From Erigeron canadensis (lineage: Eukaryota > Streptophyta > Magnoliopsida > Asterales > Asteraceae): a stretch of DNA of 64,000 nucleotides. A program made the translations under genes and the position numbers. The stretch is taken from contig NC_057765.1 in NCBI RefSeq assembly GCF_010389155.1, positions 39,947,559-40,011,558 of the forward strand, in the 5' to 3' direction. The notes below the pieces were generated by a model. That model was not told where the DNA came from, made no database searches, and saw only the letters and a program-made list of their open reading frames with translations. Below are positions 1-9,332 of the stretch, one piece after another. Each line of letters starts with the position of its first letter. Position 1 is the stretch's first letter.

Positions 1-280
1 AGTAGGATTATTCTCCGCGAGAATAATTTTGCGTCGGACTTTAAAAGAGGTTGGTATTTCTTTTTTCTTTGTTTAGTTTACTATATAGGATGCATGCATG
101 TTTGATCTTAGGTATTAGAATTAATTGTATAATTGTTTTATTAAACATCCCGCATTTAGATAGTTTATTAATAGTTAGTTGATTAGTTTATTTATAGATT
201 AATTAATGGGATTAATTAATTCTTAGATAATTAAACATGTTTTAACTATTAGATTAATGGTTAGTTATATAAATTAGGAA

Positions 281-440
281 AATGCTAAATACAGCCCTAG
301 CCCTAAGGGCTGTATTTAACGTGTATAAAAAAACTTGTACCTTCCATATTAAAAGTCCGTCCCTGGATTTTTATGGTAAATGTACAAACAATTTATGCAC
401 CTTAAACACAGCCCTAAAGGTTGTATTTAGTAAACCTCAA
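281..440. mobile_element. Small palindromic MITE-like element
   Basis: The block opens with TGCTAAATACAGCCCTAG and closes with the near-complement CTAAAGGTTGTATTTAGTA. An inner hairpin, TACAGCCCTAG / CTAAGGGCTGTA, lies at about 292-314. There is no open frame. The inverted ends and small size fit a MITE; the exact target duplication was not resolved and the superfamily is unknown. The flanks (1-280 and 441-738) are AT-rich and I see nothing else in them. Confidence 0.4.
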
Positions 441-738
441 TAAATTAACGCGACACTTAGTTCATTAATTTCTTAACTAATTTTTTCTATAATTAATGGT
501 TTTAATTGTTAACGTCATAAGTCACTTATGATGTATTTTAATATAACCGTCTTTGGTTTTCAAATATAATCATTTAAAAATAAACAAGTGTTTTTGGTTA
601 CGAAAACCCAACATCAATCAAATGCGCGCGTGACTTGCCTTAGATAGTATTTTTTTTTTCATTCTTTGATGTATTATGTACAACTCATGTTTTACCATTT
701 TAACTATTCACTATTTAATCTATACTTTTACATGTCAC

Positions 739-823
739 GTTAGCATAATCTTTTCATTACAAAATCACCCTTTAATTTTTCGTTAGCATAATCTTTTCAT
801 TACTATCACCCTTTAATTTTTCC
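739..823. repeat. Two-copy tandem repeat of about 42 bp
   Basis: The phrase GTTAGCATAATCTTTTCATT followed by CACCCTTTAATTTTTC occurs twice back to back, the second copy with a small change in the middle. It is non-coding. Confidence 0.7.
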
Positions 824-894
824 TCTTAATCATTTATCTTCTAGTTTAATACCTCAATATATTTCACAATGCCTCTCAATACCTTACAATCAAA

Positions 895-1020
895 AGTGGT
901 TAGGGAGTTTGAGTTTTCCACTTTGTGGTTTCATCATAGGAGTCATAGGTTCAAATCTTGACACATACAAATGTGGTGAGAGAGCCTTAGCAATGATATA
1001 TCCATCTATACATGGGAAAA
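895..1020 (+). mobile_element. tRNA-derived SINE-like fragment
   Basis: AGTGGTTAGGGAGTTTGAG resembles a degenerate polymerase III A box, and CATAGGTTCAAATCTTG about 45 bases later resembles a B box (GGTTCAAATC). The phrase following the B box, ACATACAAATGT, recurs after the B box of the element at 46735, so the two look like members of one SINE family. A second GGTTCGAACC-like B-box block on the same strand follows at about 1043. The ends and target duplication are not clear. 1100-1386 shows no feature. Confidence 0.4.
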
Positions 1021-1386
1021 CAAACCCTTTAGGGCATTACCAAGGTTCGAACCTGGCATAAGAGCATCAAAGTTGGAGGTGTTAATCATTTATCCGCTCT
1101 GTCAAAAATAAAAGACATAACAAACAATACAAATAGAAAATGGACCCCATTATCACCTACCTTTCTTCACCTCCCTATTTTACCTACGTTCCCTAACAAT
1201 TCACCTTTTCATCACTTTTTTTCACTCGGCCTTTTCACTTTCCCCTTAACAGTGCTCTTAATAACATTTCCTGTATATTCTAAACAAATGGTGCTCGATT
1301 TTGTTAGCTGAGACATGCTCTCTAGTGTTTCATTATATCTTAAAGGTTTTCATATTCGTTTATTAATGATAGAATCGGAATCAAAA

Positions 1387-2375
1387 GTGTCAATAATTTT
1401 TTTTGATTTTTTTGCATACGAAAAAAAAGGCTAGTTGGTTACTAAAGTTGACATTTGATTAAGAAAAAGTACCATATACTCAAACAACAAAATACGTACG
1501 CAACAAAAACTTGGGCCATTACATATAAATCGAGAGTTAATGAAATTTTGGTAGCGCAACAATAGTGCCCTGAAGACTTTATCTCCTCACCCTTGATGAA
1601 TTTTGATTTCAAACTCCCAGATTTTCTTTTTATGGTCAATGAATGTCGCAAAAGTACTAAAAGAGGTCGGTACAATTGAGAGTATAAGCACGATCCATTT
1701 ATGTTTAGGGTATCAAATTGAGTGTTCTTGTTAACATAATTATAGCCTCATCACTAATCCCAATACAATCATCATTGTCTCAGAGACTCTTTATACTGCT
1801 TGGCTTATAATATTTCATAAGAAATTAAATTAATGGCTTTTGATATCCTAATAACTTTTTGGAAGAGGCTAATTTTTTTTATTGTACCTAAGGTACTAGC
1901 CTCTAAATTATCCACTCCCTTAGCGATAATGTATGAATACCTATACTCTCACCTAAAATCTCTAACCAAACCTCGGTTCCAACTTTCAGCTTACTGTTTG
2001 CTCGCTATATCCTTAAACATGCTCTAGCTTACTCGTTGTGTCATACCCCTTGTCAATGATAATAGATGTAAGCTTCTTCATCACTAGAATTAAACAACCA
2101 CGTGAGGCGGAATTCATGTGAAGAATAAATGAGCGAAATTTAATATTGTCGAAACGATAATATAAAGTACGATTTAATGAAACAAAAAAGGGGTATCCAT
2201 GAAAGTTTTACAGGCAAAAGGAAGTAAGAGATGGTTGTTAGCAGAGTTGTCAAACTAACCACTCCTCCTAATACAATGAAGACCTTGGACAGAGTACCTC
2301 TGTATTGTCTACCTTTAGCAACGGCATACGCAATCAGCCCTATAGTTTCATAATCAACCAAATACTTTTAAAATG
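1387..2375 (-). pseudogene. Decayed two-domain membrane protein gene, left arm of inverted pair
   Basis: Read on the minus strand, the 73-codon open piece at 2361-2140 begins YETIGLIAYAVAKGRQYRG. This matches VFYTAVGLIAYELAKGRQYKG in the first domain of the intact gene at 15868-17764. Further along the same strand the second-domain signature appears as YIIAKGV followed by decayed sequence, and 1675-1442 carries the remains of its last membrane segment and basic tail. Frameshifts and stops break the frame many times. It starts near residue 40 of the parent, so the N-terminus is missing. With 2425-3362 it forms a large inverted repeat whose centre is near 2400. It is surely non-functional; the family itself has no function I recognise. 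Confidence 0.7.
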
Positions 2376-2424
2376 TTCCATGGTCTTTAAAGATATCGAT
2401 ATGATATACTAAGTATTTAAAAGA

Positions 2425-3362
2425 GGTAAAAGTATTTTGGTTGCTCATTCAGTTATAAGGTCGATATGAAGTTGCCAAAAGGAAGAAATATAAAGGTACT
2501 TTGTCCAAGTTTCTTTTAGTATTAGAAGTGGTGATTAGATTACTCACAACTATATCTTACTTTCTTTTTCTAGAAAACTTCTATGGATACCCCTTCTGTT
2601 TCATTAATCATCGTACGTTATGCTACCTTTTTAACGATAAATAAATATCGACCGTCTATTCTTTCACATGAATTCAACCTTATGCACTTGTTAAATTCTA
2701 GTGATGAGGAGCTTACATATGTTATCATTGACTAGGGGTTGGACACAACGAGTAACCTAGAGCATGTTTTTAAAGATATAACGAGCAAATATAAAGTTGG
2801 AACTAATTTGAGAACCTGTTTAGAGAAGTTAGATGAATCTGGGTATTGATACAATATAGCTAAGCGAGTATGTATTTTAGGAGTTAGAATCTTAATGTAC
2901 ATTAAAAAAGTATCCCCTTACCAAGAATTTTTGTAATGACTCATATAGCCATCAGATTAATTTCCTATGTGATATGAAAAACAGGCACTACAAAAAGTTC
3001 GAGAGCTATCAATTATGTTAACAGGAATACTACATTTGATATATCTTGAATATGGACAGATTGCGCTTATACTTTCAATTGTATTCGTCGCTATTAGTAC
3101 TTTCGCGTCACTTCTTGACCATAGAAAGATCCGAGAGTTTGAAAACAAACTTATCAAGGGTGAGAAGATACCAATATCTAGTGACAATCGACGTTCAGAG
3201 AAAGACTTCAGCTTTAACACTTTTGTTGCGCCACCAAAATTTCATCAACGCTTTGAGTTAGATTTATTGGCCCAAGTTCTTCATTGTTGTGTACGGATTT
3301 TGTTGTTTAAGTGTATGATATTTTTCTTAATCAAATGTCGACTTTGGTAACTAGCTAGTGTA
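2425..3362 (+). pseudogene. Decayed two-domain membrane protein gene, right arm of inverted pair
   Basis: This is the plus-strand counterpart of the pseudogene at 1387-2375. It starts with a decayed AVGLIAYE-type segment near 2450 (AAGGAAGAAATATAAAGGTA encodes the RQYKG region in another frame). It continues through LEKLDESGY and YNIAKRV, matching LEKTCDTGYGYIIAKGV of the intact gene. It ends with IALILSIVFVAISTFASL at 3060-3110, matching the last membrane segment VALSLSFAVVAVSTFITF. Several stops lie between these pieces. A 987-bp transposon (3371-4357) splits the arm; the arm resumes at 4367-4412, where the match to the outer end of the left arm stops. Confidence 0.7.
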
Positions 3363-3370
3363 TTTTTTTT

Positions 3371-4357
3371 GGGATAAGTGCCCAGAAATGCAGTCAACTA
3401 ATGCTCAAAAGTTATTGTGTGCACGAACTCTAGGTCAGCTTTATTGTGTTCACGAAACTTGAAGTTTTGGTTATTGTGAACATAAAACGAGATTATGGCT
3501 ATGTGGGACTGGTTACTTTCACGTTGACCCGTTGACTGCTTACGTGGCATGCACACAATAACTTTTTGGGATTAGTTTATGCATACAATTAAAAAAAAAC
3601 AGATTATTTTTTTTTTCAAACTCGCCGGAAACTGCAAATACTCGCCAATTAACTTAAAAATCCAATTAAACCTTCGTTTCTTCGAATTAGACCACGAAAT
3701 TCGCACCAAAAATCAGTCGCGAACAAACCCTCAACAAAAGTTAAACCGATTGAGACTCGCCGAAAAATTTACCAACTCGTCGGAAAAATTTAAATCACCA
3801 TAACTTTGTTGTTTATTCGAGTTTCGACTTGAAACCAACATCAAACTGCTCAAAATTGTTGTCCGAAACTCGAAGAAACAACAAAGTTATGGTGATTTTA
3901 AATTTTCTGGCGAGTTGATGAATTATCCAGCGAGTCTCTGTTGGTTTAACTTTTTCCGAGGGTTTGTTCGCGATTGATTTTTGAGTATTTTGGTGTCAAT
4001 TTCGTGGTCTAATTCGAAGAAACAAAGGTTTAATCGGATTTGTAAGTTTTTCGGCGAGTATTTGCAGTTTCCGATGAGTTTGAAAAAAAATAATCTGTTA
4101 TTTTTTAATTGTATGCATAAACTAATCCCAAAAAGTTATTGTGTGCATAAACTAATCCCAAAAAGTTATTGTGTGCATGTCATGTAAGCAGTCAACGGGT
4201 CAACGTGAAAGTGGTGACCGACTAACTTTTGACCCGGTCACTTTTGCATACTATAGGACTATTGAACAAGTTTCATGAATACAATAAAGCTGATCTAAAG
4301 TTCGTGCACACAATAACTTTTGAGCATTAGTTTACTACATTTCTGGGTATTTATCCC
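3371..4357. mobile_element. Fold-back Mutator-type element with 9-bp target duplication
   Basis: The element begins GGGATAAGTGCCCAGAAATG and ends with the complement of GGGATAAATACCCAGAAATG. The two halves stay complementary almost to the centre near 3845, giving arms of about 460 bp. ATTTTTTTT flanks it on both sides (3362-3370 and 4358-4366), a perfect 9-bp target duplication as made by Mutator-superfamily transposases. It codes for nothing. A 30-bp unit, starting TGCATAAACTAATCCCAAAA, is repeated in tandem in the right arm at about 4114-4172. 4413-5760, to its right, is AT-rich non-coding sequence with no feature I can name. Confidence 0.85.
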
Positions 4358-5978
4358 ATTTTTTTTACTATGCAAAAAAATCAAATAAACTATTGACACT
4401 TTTGATTCTAGTTCTATTACTAATTAACAGATATAAAATGACCAAATATAGAGACAACTTTCTTACACTTGAAAACCTTGTTTACATATTCACATCCTTT
4501 GTTTATCAGTTGCTTCAAAACAATCTTGGCCTAAAAGCAACAAAATGACTAACATCCTGCGTGTATTGGCGTTACCTTCATTATTAGTATTACTTGTAAT
4601 GTGTACTCTTATAAAACTAACTTGACCTTACACTTATAAGTTATTAGCTTATTCTCGAGCGTATCATAACAAGAAATATTTAAAAGTTTTAAGGAAGAAT
4701 GTTAGGAAAGTATCATTAGCTACCAACACATATATGAAACCAAAGAAATTGCATATCCCCTTGTCATCCATCAAGAATCCAATGATTGTGGCCATGCCAC
4801 CGGCCTAATAATTAATTATTGAACCTATTCGTGTTTTCAATATGAGTTTGTAGTAGTATACTTACTATTTGTTGATTTGCTATCAACTCCATTTATGAAT
4901 TAGCAAATGAAAGAAAAGATAATTTAAAGAAAATTTCTTAGTAGTCTCCTGATCGACAATAGACACATTCAGATTGAAGTGATCTGTTAATAGACAATAC
5001 CTGAATTTTCTAGCAATTGCTAGCTAAAACTTAACGTTGTATTGGAAAAAATGCCCGTTTAGAAACGGTGATAGTTCTAAATGTTGAAAAAAACTAAAAT
5101 AAATTAAGATGCTTACTTGATTTCATATCACTCTCATAGTTCCAATACTAGCACAAAAATGTGATCTCTTCTTTTGACACATTAAAAAATTCGTTGATAT
5201 ACTTAATTTCCTACTTCAGATCGTGGTTTAGTATATTTGGTTTGAAATGGAGCACTACATGTTTTTATGAGCATTATGATTATATGAATTCTAGATGTTT
5301 ATGAAGTTTAGAAGAAATTTCATAGGATTTGGCAAACAAAGAGGATAGATAGTGATGGTAAATTGGTGAGGATGGGTAATCCAACTTAGAGGTTTATGTG
5401 AATATTTTAACGAACTGTGTGACATATATTTAATTTGTTGTCGGTTAACCGGAGGATGTAACGCTAAAAGTTAATGATATTACTTTTCTCAGATACTTCC
5501 ATAATTAAAAAAATTAGATAAAGAAAAAGTTACTCCGTAGTATTTTGTTTTCATGGATTTAAACCTAAAAATAAGCAAAAGTAGATGTAATTAATGACAT
5601 GGATCGAGATTCGAGAGCCTTCTACACGCTCGAGAGTCGAGACTGAGAAACCCAATGGAATGAACTATTCTAAATACAGACCCATGTGTCCGGCCCATAA
5701 TACAAAGAAGCAGAGTTTAGAAGGCAACAGAGCAACCAATTAGTAATATGTTCCAAATTACTGTAATTAAGAGGAATTAGGCATACCACCAGAGTTGAAG
5801 TTCCCCACTGCAAGCTCTACTTAATTTGTTCTTTTTGCAAGTACTCCGGGCCGCCATGATATACTACTGATGTTCTAGATCAATTTGGGTTCGTGCCGTA
5901 GTTCCATCCCTAGATCAGGATACTTTAGATTGAACTTTCGTCATAGGATTTAACATAAAACACTATTCCATATTTTAC

Positions 5979-6257
5979 TTAATCTGTAACTGAAAACCAA
6001 ATAAGGAAGTGCACGCAATGAATTACTGCACATATAATATAAAATTGGTGTTTTAAATCTTCATACCAACGATGCTGATTAGAACCACCACCATTGAATG
6101 GACAAGGAATTGCTATCTTAACATTGTCATTATCAATTGCAGCAGCATGATGTTTATTACCATTCAGCTGGGAACCGGAAATTGCTATCCTATAATGCGC
6201 ATATGCCGTATTTAGATCATTGAAACGTTGATCATGAATCACCCAATGTGCTTCCAT
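5979..6257 (-). CDS. Small unrecognised protein, coding exon (paralogue 1)
   Basis: The ATG is at 6257-6255, preceded by a splice acceptor (CATGCACAG, exon from 6277) that joins it to a 5'UTR exon ending at the GTACGTA donor at 6938. The protein begins MEAHWVIHDQRF and contains HYRIAISGSQ and VKIAIPCPF, an imperfect internal echo of K/R-IAI. The open frame runs to 5979, but a donor (GTATGAAG at 6066) probably ends the exon after about 63 codons. A conserved piece at about 5850 (YHGGPEY in both paralogues) may be the last exon; I could not make the phase fit. The paralogue at 34903-35265 keeps MEAxWVxHDQRF, HYRIAI and VKIAIPxPF. I do not recognise the family; there is no signal peptide or membrane segment in the secure part. 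Confidence 0.55.
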   Translation of the reverse strand: MEAHWVIHDQRFNDLNTAYAHYRIAISGSQLNGNKHHAAAIDNDNVKIAIPCPFNGGGSNQHRWYEDLKHQFYIICAVIHCVHFLIWFSVTD

Positions 6258-6357
6258 ATATAATCATCCAAGAGATCCTGTGCATGGATAAATTAATACA
6301 TCATCAGTTTTGGACTCAATCCTAACATTTACGTTAGGAAAAACTCAAAAATAATTT

Positions 6358-6633
6358 TAACTAGTTGTTGACCCCACGCGTTGCCGCGGGGTATATTTTT
6401 GGCGAGCGTCCAAGTGAGTTGAGTGAAAAATTGAAGGCCCTGAGCAAACGGAGAGTATACAATAAAGTTTTGGCAAATTTTTGTTAAATATTCAAACCCA
6501 AACTTTAAAAATTACAAATAATAACTATATTAATGTTTTAAATGTTTCATGAATATATACGCATGATGAAAATTTATATATATTAAAAACGTTATATATA
6601 TGTATAAATACGGAAGAAAATAATCAATCACTG
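6358..6633 (-). mobile_element. Helitron-like 3' end in an intron (copy 1 only)
   Basis: Read on the minus strand the block ends in CCCCGCGGCAACGCGTGGGG, a short GC-rich hairpin, followed by TCAACAACTAGT. A hairpin a few bases before a terminal CTAG is the hallmark of Helitron 3' ends. The matching region of the duplicate (near 35300) lacks it. The TC start was not found, so the other boundary is only where the match to the duplicate resumes. Confidence 0.45.
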
Positions 6634-7070
6634 TTTAAACTCAATCCTAGTAACATGCCATATATAATGTTAAGTTTAACAGAATACGAATTTGAGTAAA
6701 AATTATTTTGAGAAAGTTGACATCTAATTAAAAAAAAAAAACAAAAAACAAAAAAAAAGAAGAAAAATTCGAAAGAGATTCAAAAAAAAAAAAAAAAAAA
6801 CCTTAGATCTTGCACATAATAGTATAATGTGTTATCAAACTCAATATATCTCCATCCGACTAACTAATGCATGCATATATGTATGGGCGATATATAACAT
6901 ATTGATATTGATATAGAAGATAATAACTTATACGTACCTTCAGTCGATCGTCGACGTGTAATGACAACTCTTAATTTCTTGCTTGCTGCTGACTCTTTGT
7001 AACTTTGTAATTAGGGCCTTTTATTTTAAATTGATTTAATTTTGATCAAATAGTAGTGTATCGATGTGGA

Positions 7071-7076
7071 TTTATA
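7071..7076 (-). promoter_or_regulatory. TATA box of small gene, paralogue 1
   Basis: The minus strand reads TTTGTATAAATCC here. It lies about 135 bases upstream of the 5'UTR donor at 6938, leaving room for a TSS near 7040 and a leader exon of about 100 bases. The same box is present in the duplicate at 35784. Confidence 0.45.
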
Positions 7077-7770
7077 CAAAGATGATATGAGAATCTCTAT
7101 TATATAGATAAAAATCCAATGGCAGCTACGATTATTAATCCTAACCCACTTCGAACAAGGATACTAACTTTTTTAATATTTCGTTAACCACGACCTTTAA
7201 ATTTAAAACTTTGCTAATAATAACCCCTAAGATTTTCAATAATATGCATTAAAAGATAATAAAATTACAAATTCATGGGAGAAGGTCCGAAGGTGTTGGA
7301 TTTTTACTTGCTTTTTATCTTTATTAAATTTGTCGGTTTTAGAAAGGCATAAAATATTTTTTTAATTATTAGGTGACCGAATTGATCTGATGACTGAAGG
7401 GATAAATAATGTCTATATGGGTTAAATTAATACAGTTATTTTATATATTCATTAAGTCAAACTAACAAACATTTTTAATAACTTAATAAATCGAGTATAA
7501 GTCACAACTCTCTTTTATTATTAAAACATTAAACAAACACTACTTAGGTAGTTAGGTATCATATATGCATACCTCCCGCAAATTAGTTATACTGGTCCTT
7601 CTTATATTTTTGTCTAGTTTTTTTTAAAAGGTTAAAATCACCAAAATATAGTTGTTTCTTTTAGTATTTGCTTTTAAGCATATATGGAACATCTTTTTGT
7701 TCATTTAGATCGTCGTACCATTAACTTGTTTCAAAACTGTAACTATACTTTATATATATATATATATATA

Positions 7771-8162
7771 GGGTAACACTCTGATAAGAACAGTTTTAAA
7801 ATAAGAACGGTGAGAACACTTAAAAACATCATTTTGATGCATTAAAAGTTCATAAAACTAACATAGTGTATAACTAATTATTATTATTTAAGTGTTTAAG
7901 AACACATTGATCCGTCAAAATCGGCAAAATCATGTTTTTTGTTGGATGCATAATTTTGATGAATGTGCATCCAAGATAGATGCACAAAACAAAAAACATG
8001 ATTTTCTCGATTTTGACATACCAATATGTTGTTAAACACTTAAATAATGATAATTAGCTATACACTATGTTAGTTTTATGGACTTTTAATGCATCAAAAT
8101 GTAGTTTTTAAGTGTTCTCACCGGTTCTTATTTTACAAACTGTTCTTATTTGATTGTCCCCC
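7771..8162. mobile_element. 392-bp palindromic MITE in a TA microsatellite (M1)
   Basis: The element starts GGGTAACACTCTGATAAGAA and ends TTATTTGATTGTCCCCC, with TA repeats on both sides. The halves are complementary: AAAAACATGATTTT faces AAAATCATGTTTTT across a TGGATGCA stem. It is one of five related copies in the window (also 8186, 25542, 33773 and 36490). It has no open frame, so it is non-autonomous. Copy 2 of the segmental duplication lacks it, so it inserted after the duplication or was lost there. Confidence 0.8.
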
Positions 8163-8185
8163 TATATATATATATATATATATAT

Positions 8186-8546
8186 ACAATCAAATAAGAA
8201 CAGATTTAAAATAAGAACGGTGAGAACACCTTAAAATCATCATTTTGATGCATTAAAAGTCCATAAAATTGACATAGTTCATAACTAATTATCATTATTT
8301 AAGTGTTTAACAACACATTGATTCATCAAAACCGAAAAAATCACGTTTTTTGTTGGATGCATCATTTTGATGAATATGCATCCAAGATGGATGCACAAAA
8401 CAAAAAACATGATTATTTCGATTTTGACGGATGAATGTGCTGTTAAACACTTAAATAATGATAATTAGTTATGCACTATGTTAGTTTTATGGACTTTTAA
8501 TGCATCAAAATGATGTTTTTAAGGTGTTCTCGCCGGAGTGTTACCC
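8186..8546. mobile_element. Palindromic MITE, inverted relative to its neighbour (M2)
   Basis: Starts ACAATCAAATAAGAACAG and ends CGCCGGAGTGTTACCC, so it is the same family as 7771-8162 but in the opposite orientation, separated from it by 23 bases of TA repeat. The orthologous element in the other duplicate is at 36490-36851, so this copy is older than the duplication. Confidence 0.8.
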
Positions 8547-8576
8547 TATATATATATATATACATATACTATAAAG

Positions 8577-8720
8577 TGGTTAGGTGAAACAAGGGTAAGA
8601 ACTGTGAGAACTAATAGAAAACCATTTGTAAGGATGGAACCTGTAAGGCTAAGGACTACACTACACTTGTATGGTATCCGACCACCATTGAATTGTACAT
8701 TTTGGCCAAAGCCAAAACCA
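8577..8720. mobile_element. Fragment of a TA-flanked MITE
   Basis: GTGGTTAGGTGAAACAAGGG and GAACTGTGAGAACTAATAGAAA resemble the right end of the element at 23193-23617 read in reverse (GATCAGGTGAGAACC and ACCGTGAAAACCACT). The open frame running through this block is accidental. The duplicate at 36874-37085 is longer by about 60 bases in the middle. Confidence 0.4.
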
Positions 8721-8891
8721 TAACCAAAGCATTGAGTGTGACGTACAGATGGAGGAGCAAAGAAGATTCCAAAGACTCAAAGAGGTGGGAACCGTAAACC
8801 AAGCCCATGAACATGGTAGATCATCAGGTCAGAATGTTTAGAGCCCAAACAGAAAGTTGGGCTGGGCCTATCTTTCTGCTCCTCTTTTATC

Positions 8892-9052
8892 AAGGATGGA
8901 GGTCCTTTTCTACCTATGGTAGAACCTGGAAGCAGTCTCTCTACCTTTGGTAAGGGTAAGGCTGTCTACATATCAACCTCCCCCATACACCGTCGAAGAT
9001 GGTATTGGGACCCAAAACCCGTGGAAGACGGCATTGGGAGTTACTTACTTAC
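8892..9052. mobile_element. SINE-like 3' body, copy 1 only
   Basis: GGTAGAACCTGGAAGCAGTC followed by TCTCTACC, GGTAAGGGTAAGGCTGTCTAC and a TTACTTACTTAC tail resembles the conserved body of the plant Au/TS-type SINEs. The duplicate has only 16 unrelated bases at this place (about 37876-37892), so this was an insertion with a small replacement after the duplication. The tRNA-like head is absent. Confidence 0.4.
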
Positions 9053-9332
9053 TAATTCAAGACACAAACATCAGGAAAATGCAGAACAAATTAAAGGAAA
9101 GGAAATAAAAAAAGAAGATTTGTTTGCATCAAAAGTTCAAACCTAACCAAGTAACCAATGCCATTACAAGAGAAAGCCAGGGCCAAGAAATAAATCATCA
9201 TTTCCGAAGCTCTAGAATTCTTTGCATTACTGTAAGTTACAGCTTAAGACTAAACTAAAGAATCAATACCAAAATGGAAAAGAATTTGAGGACATGACTC
9301 AAGATTCAATAGAGGGACAAAGCAAGAACCTT

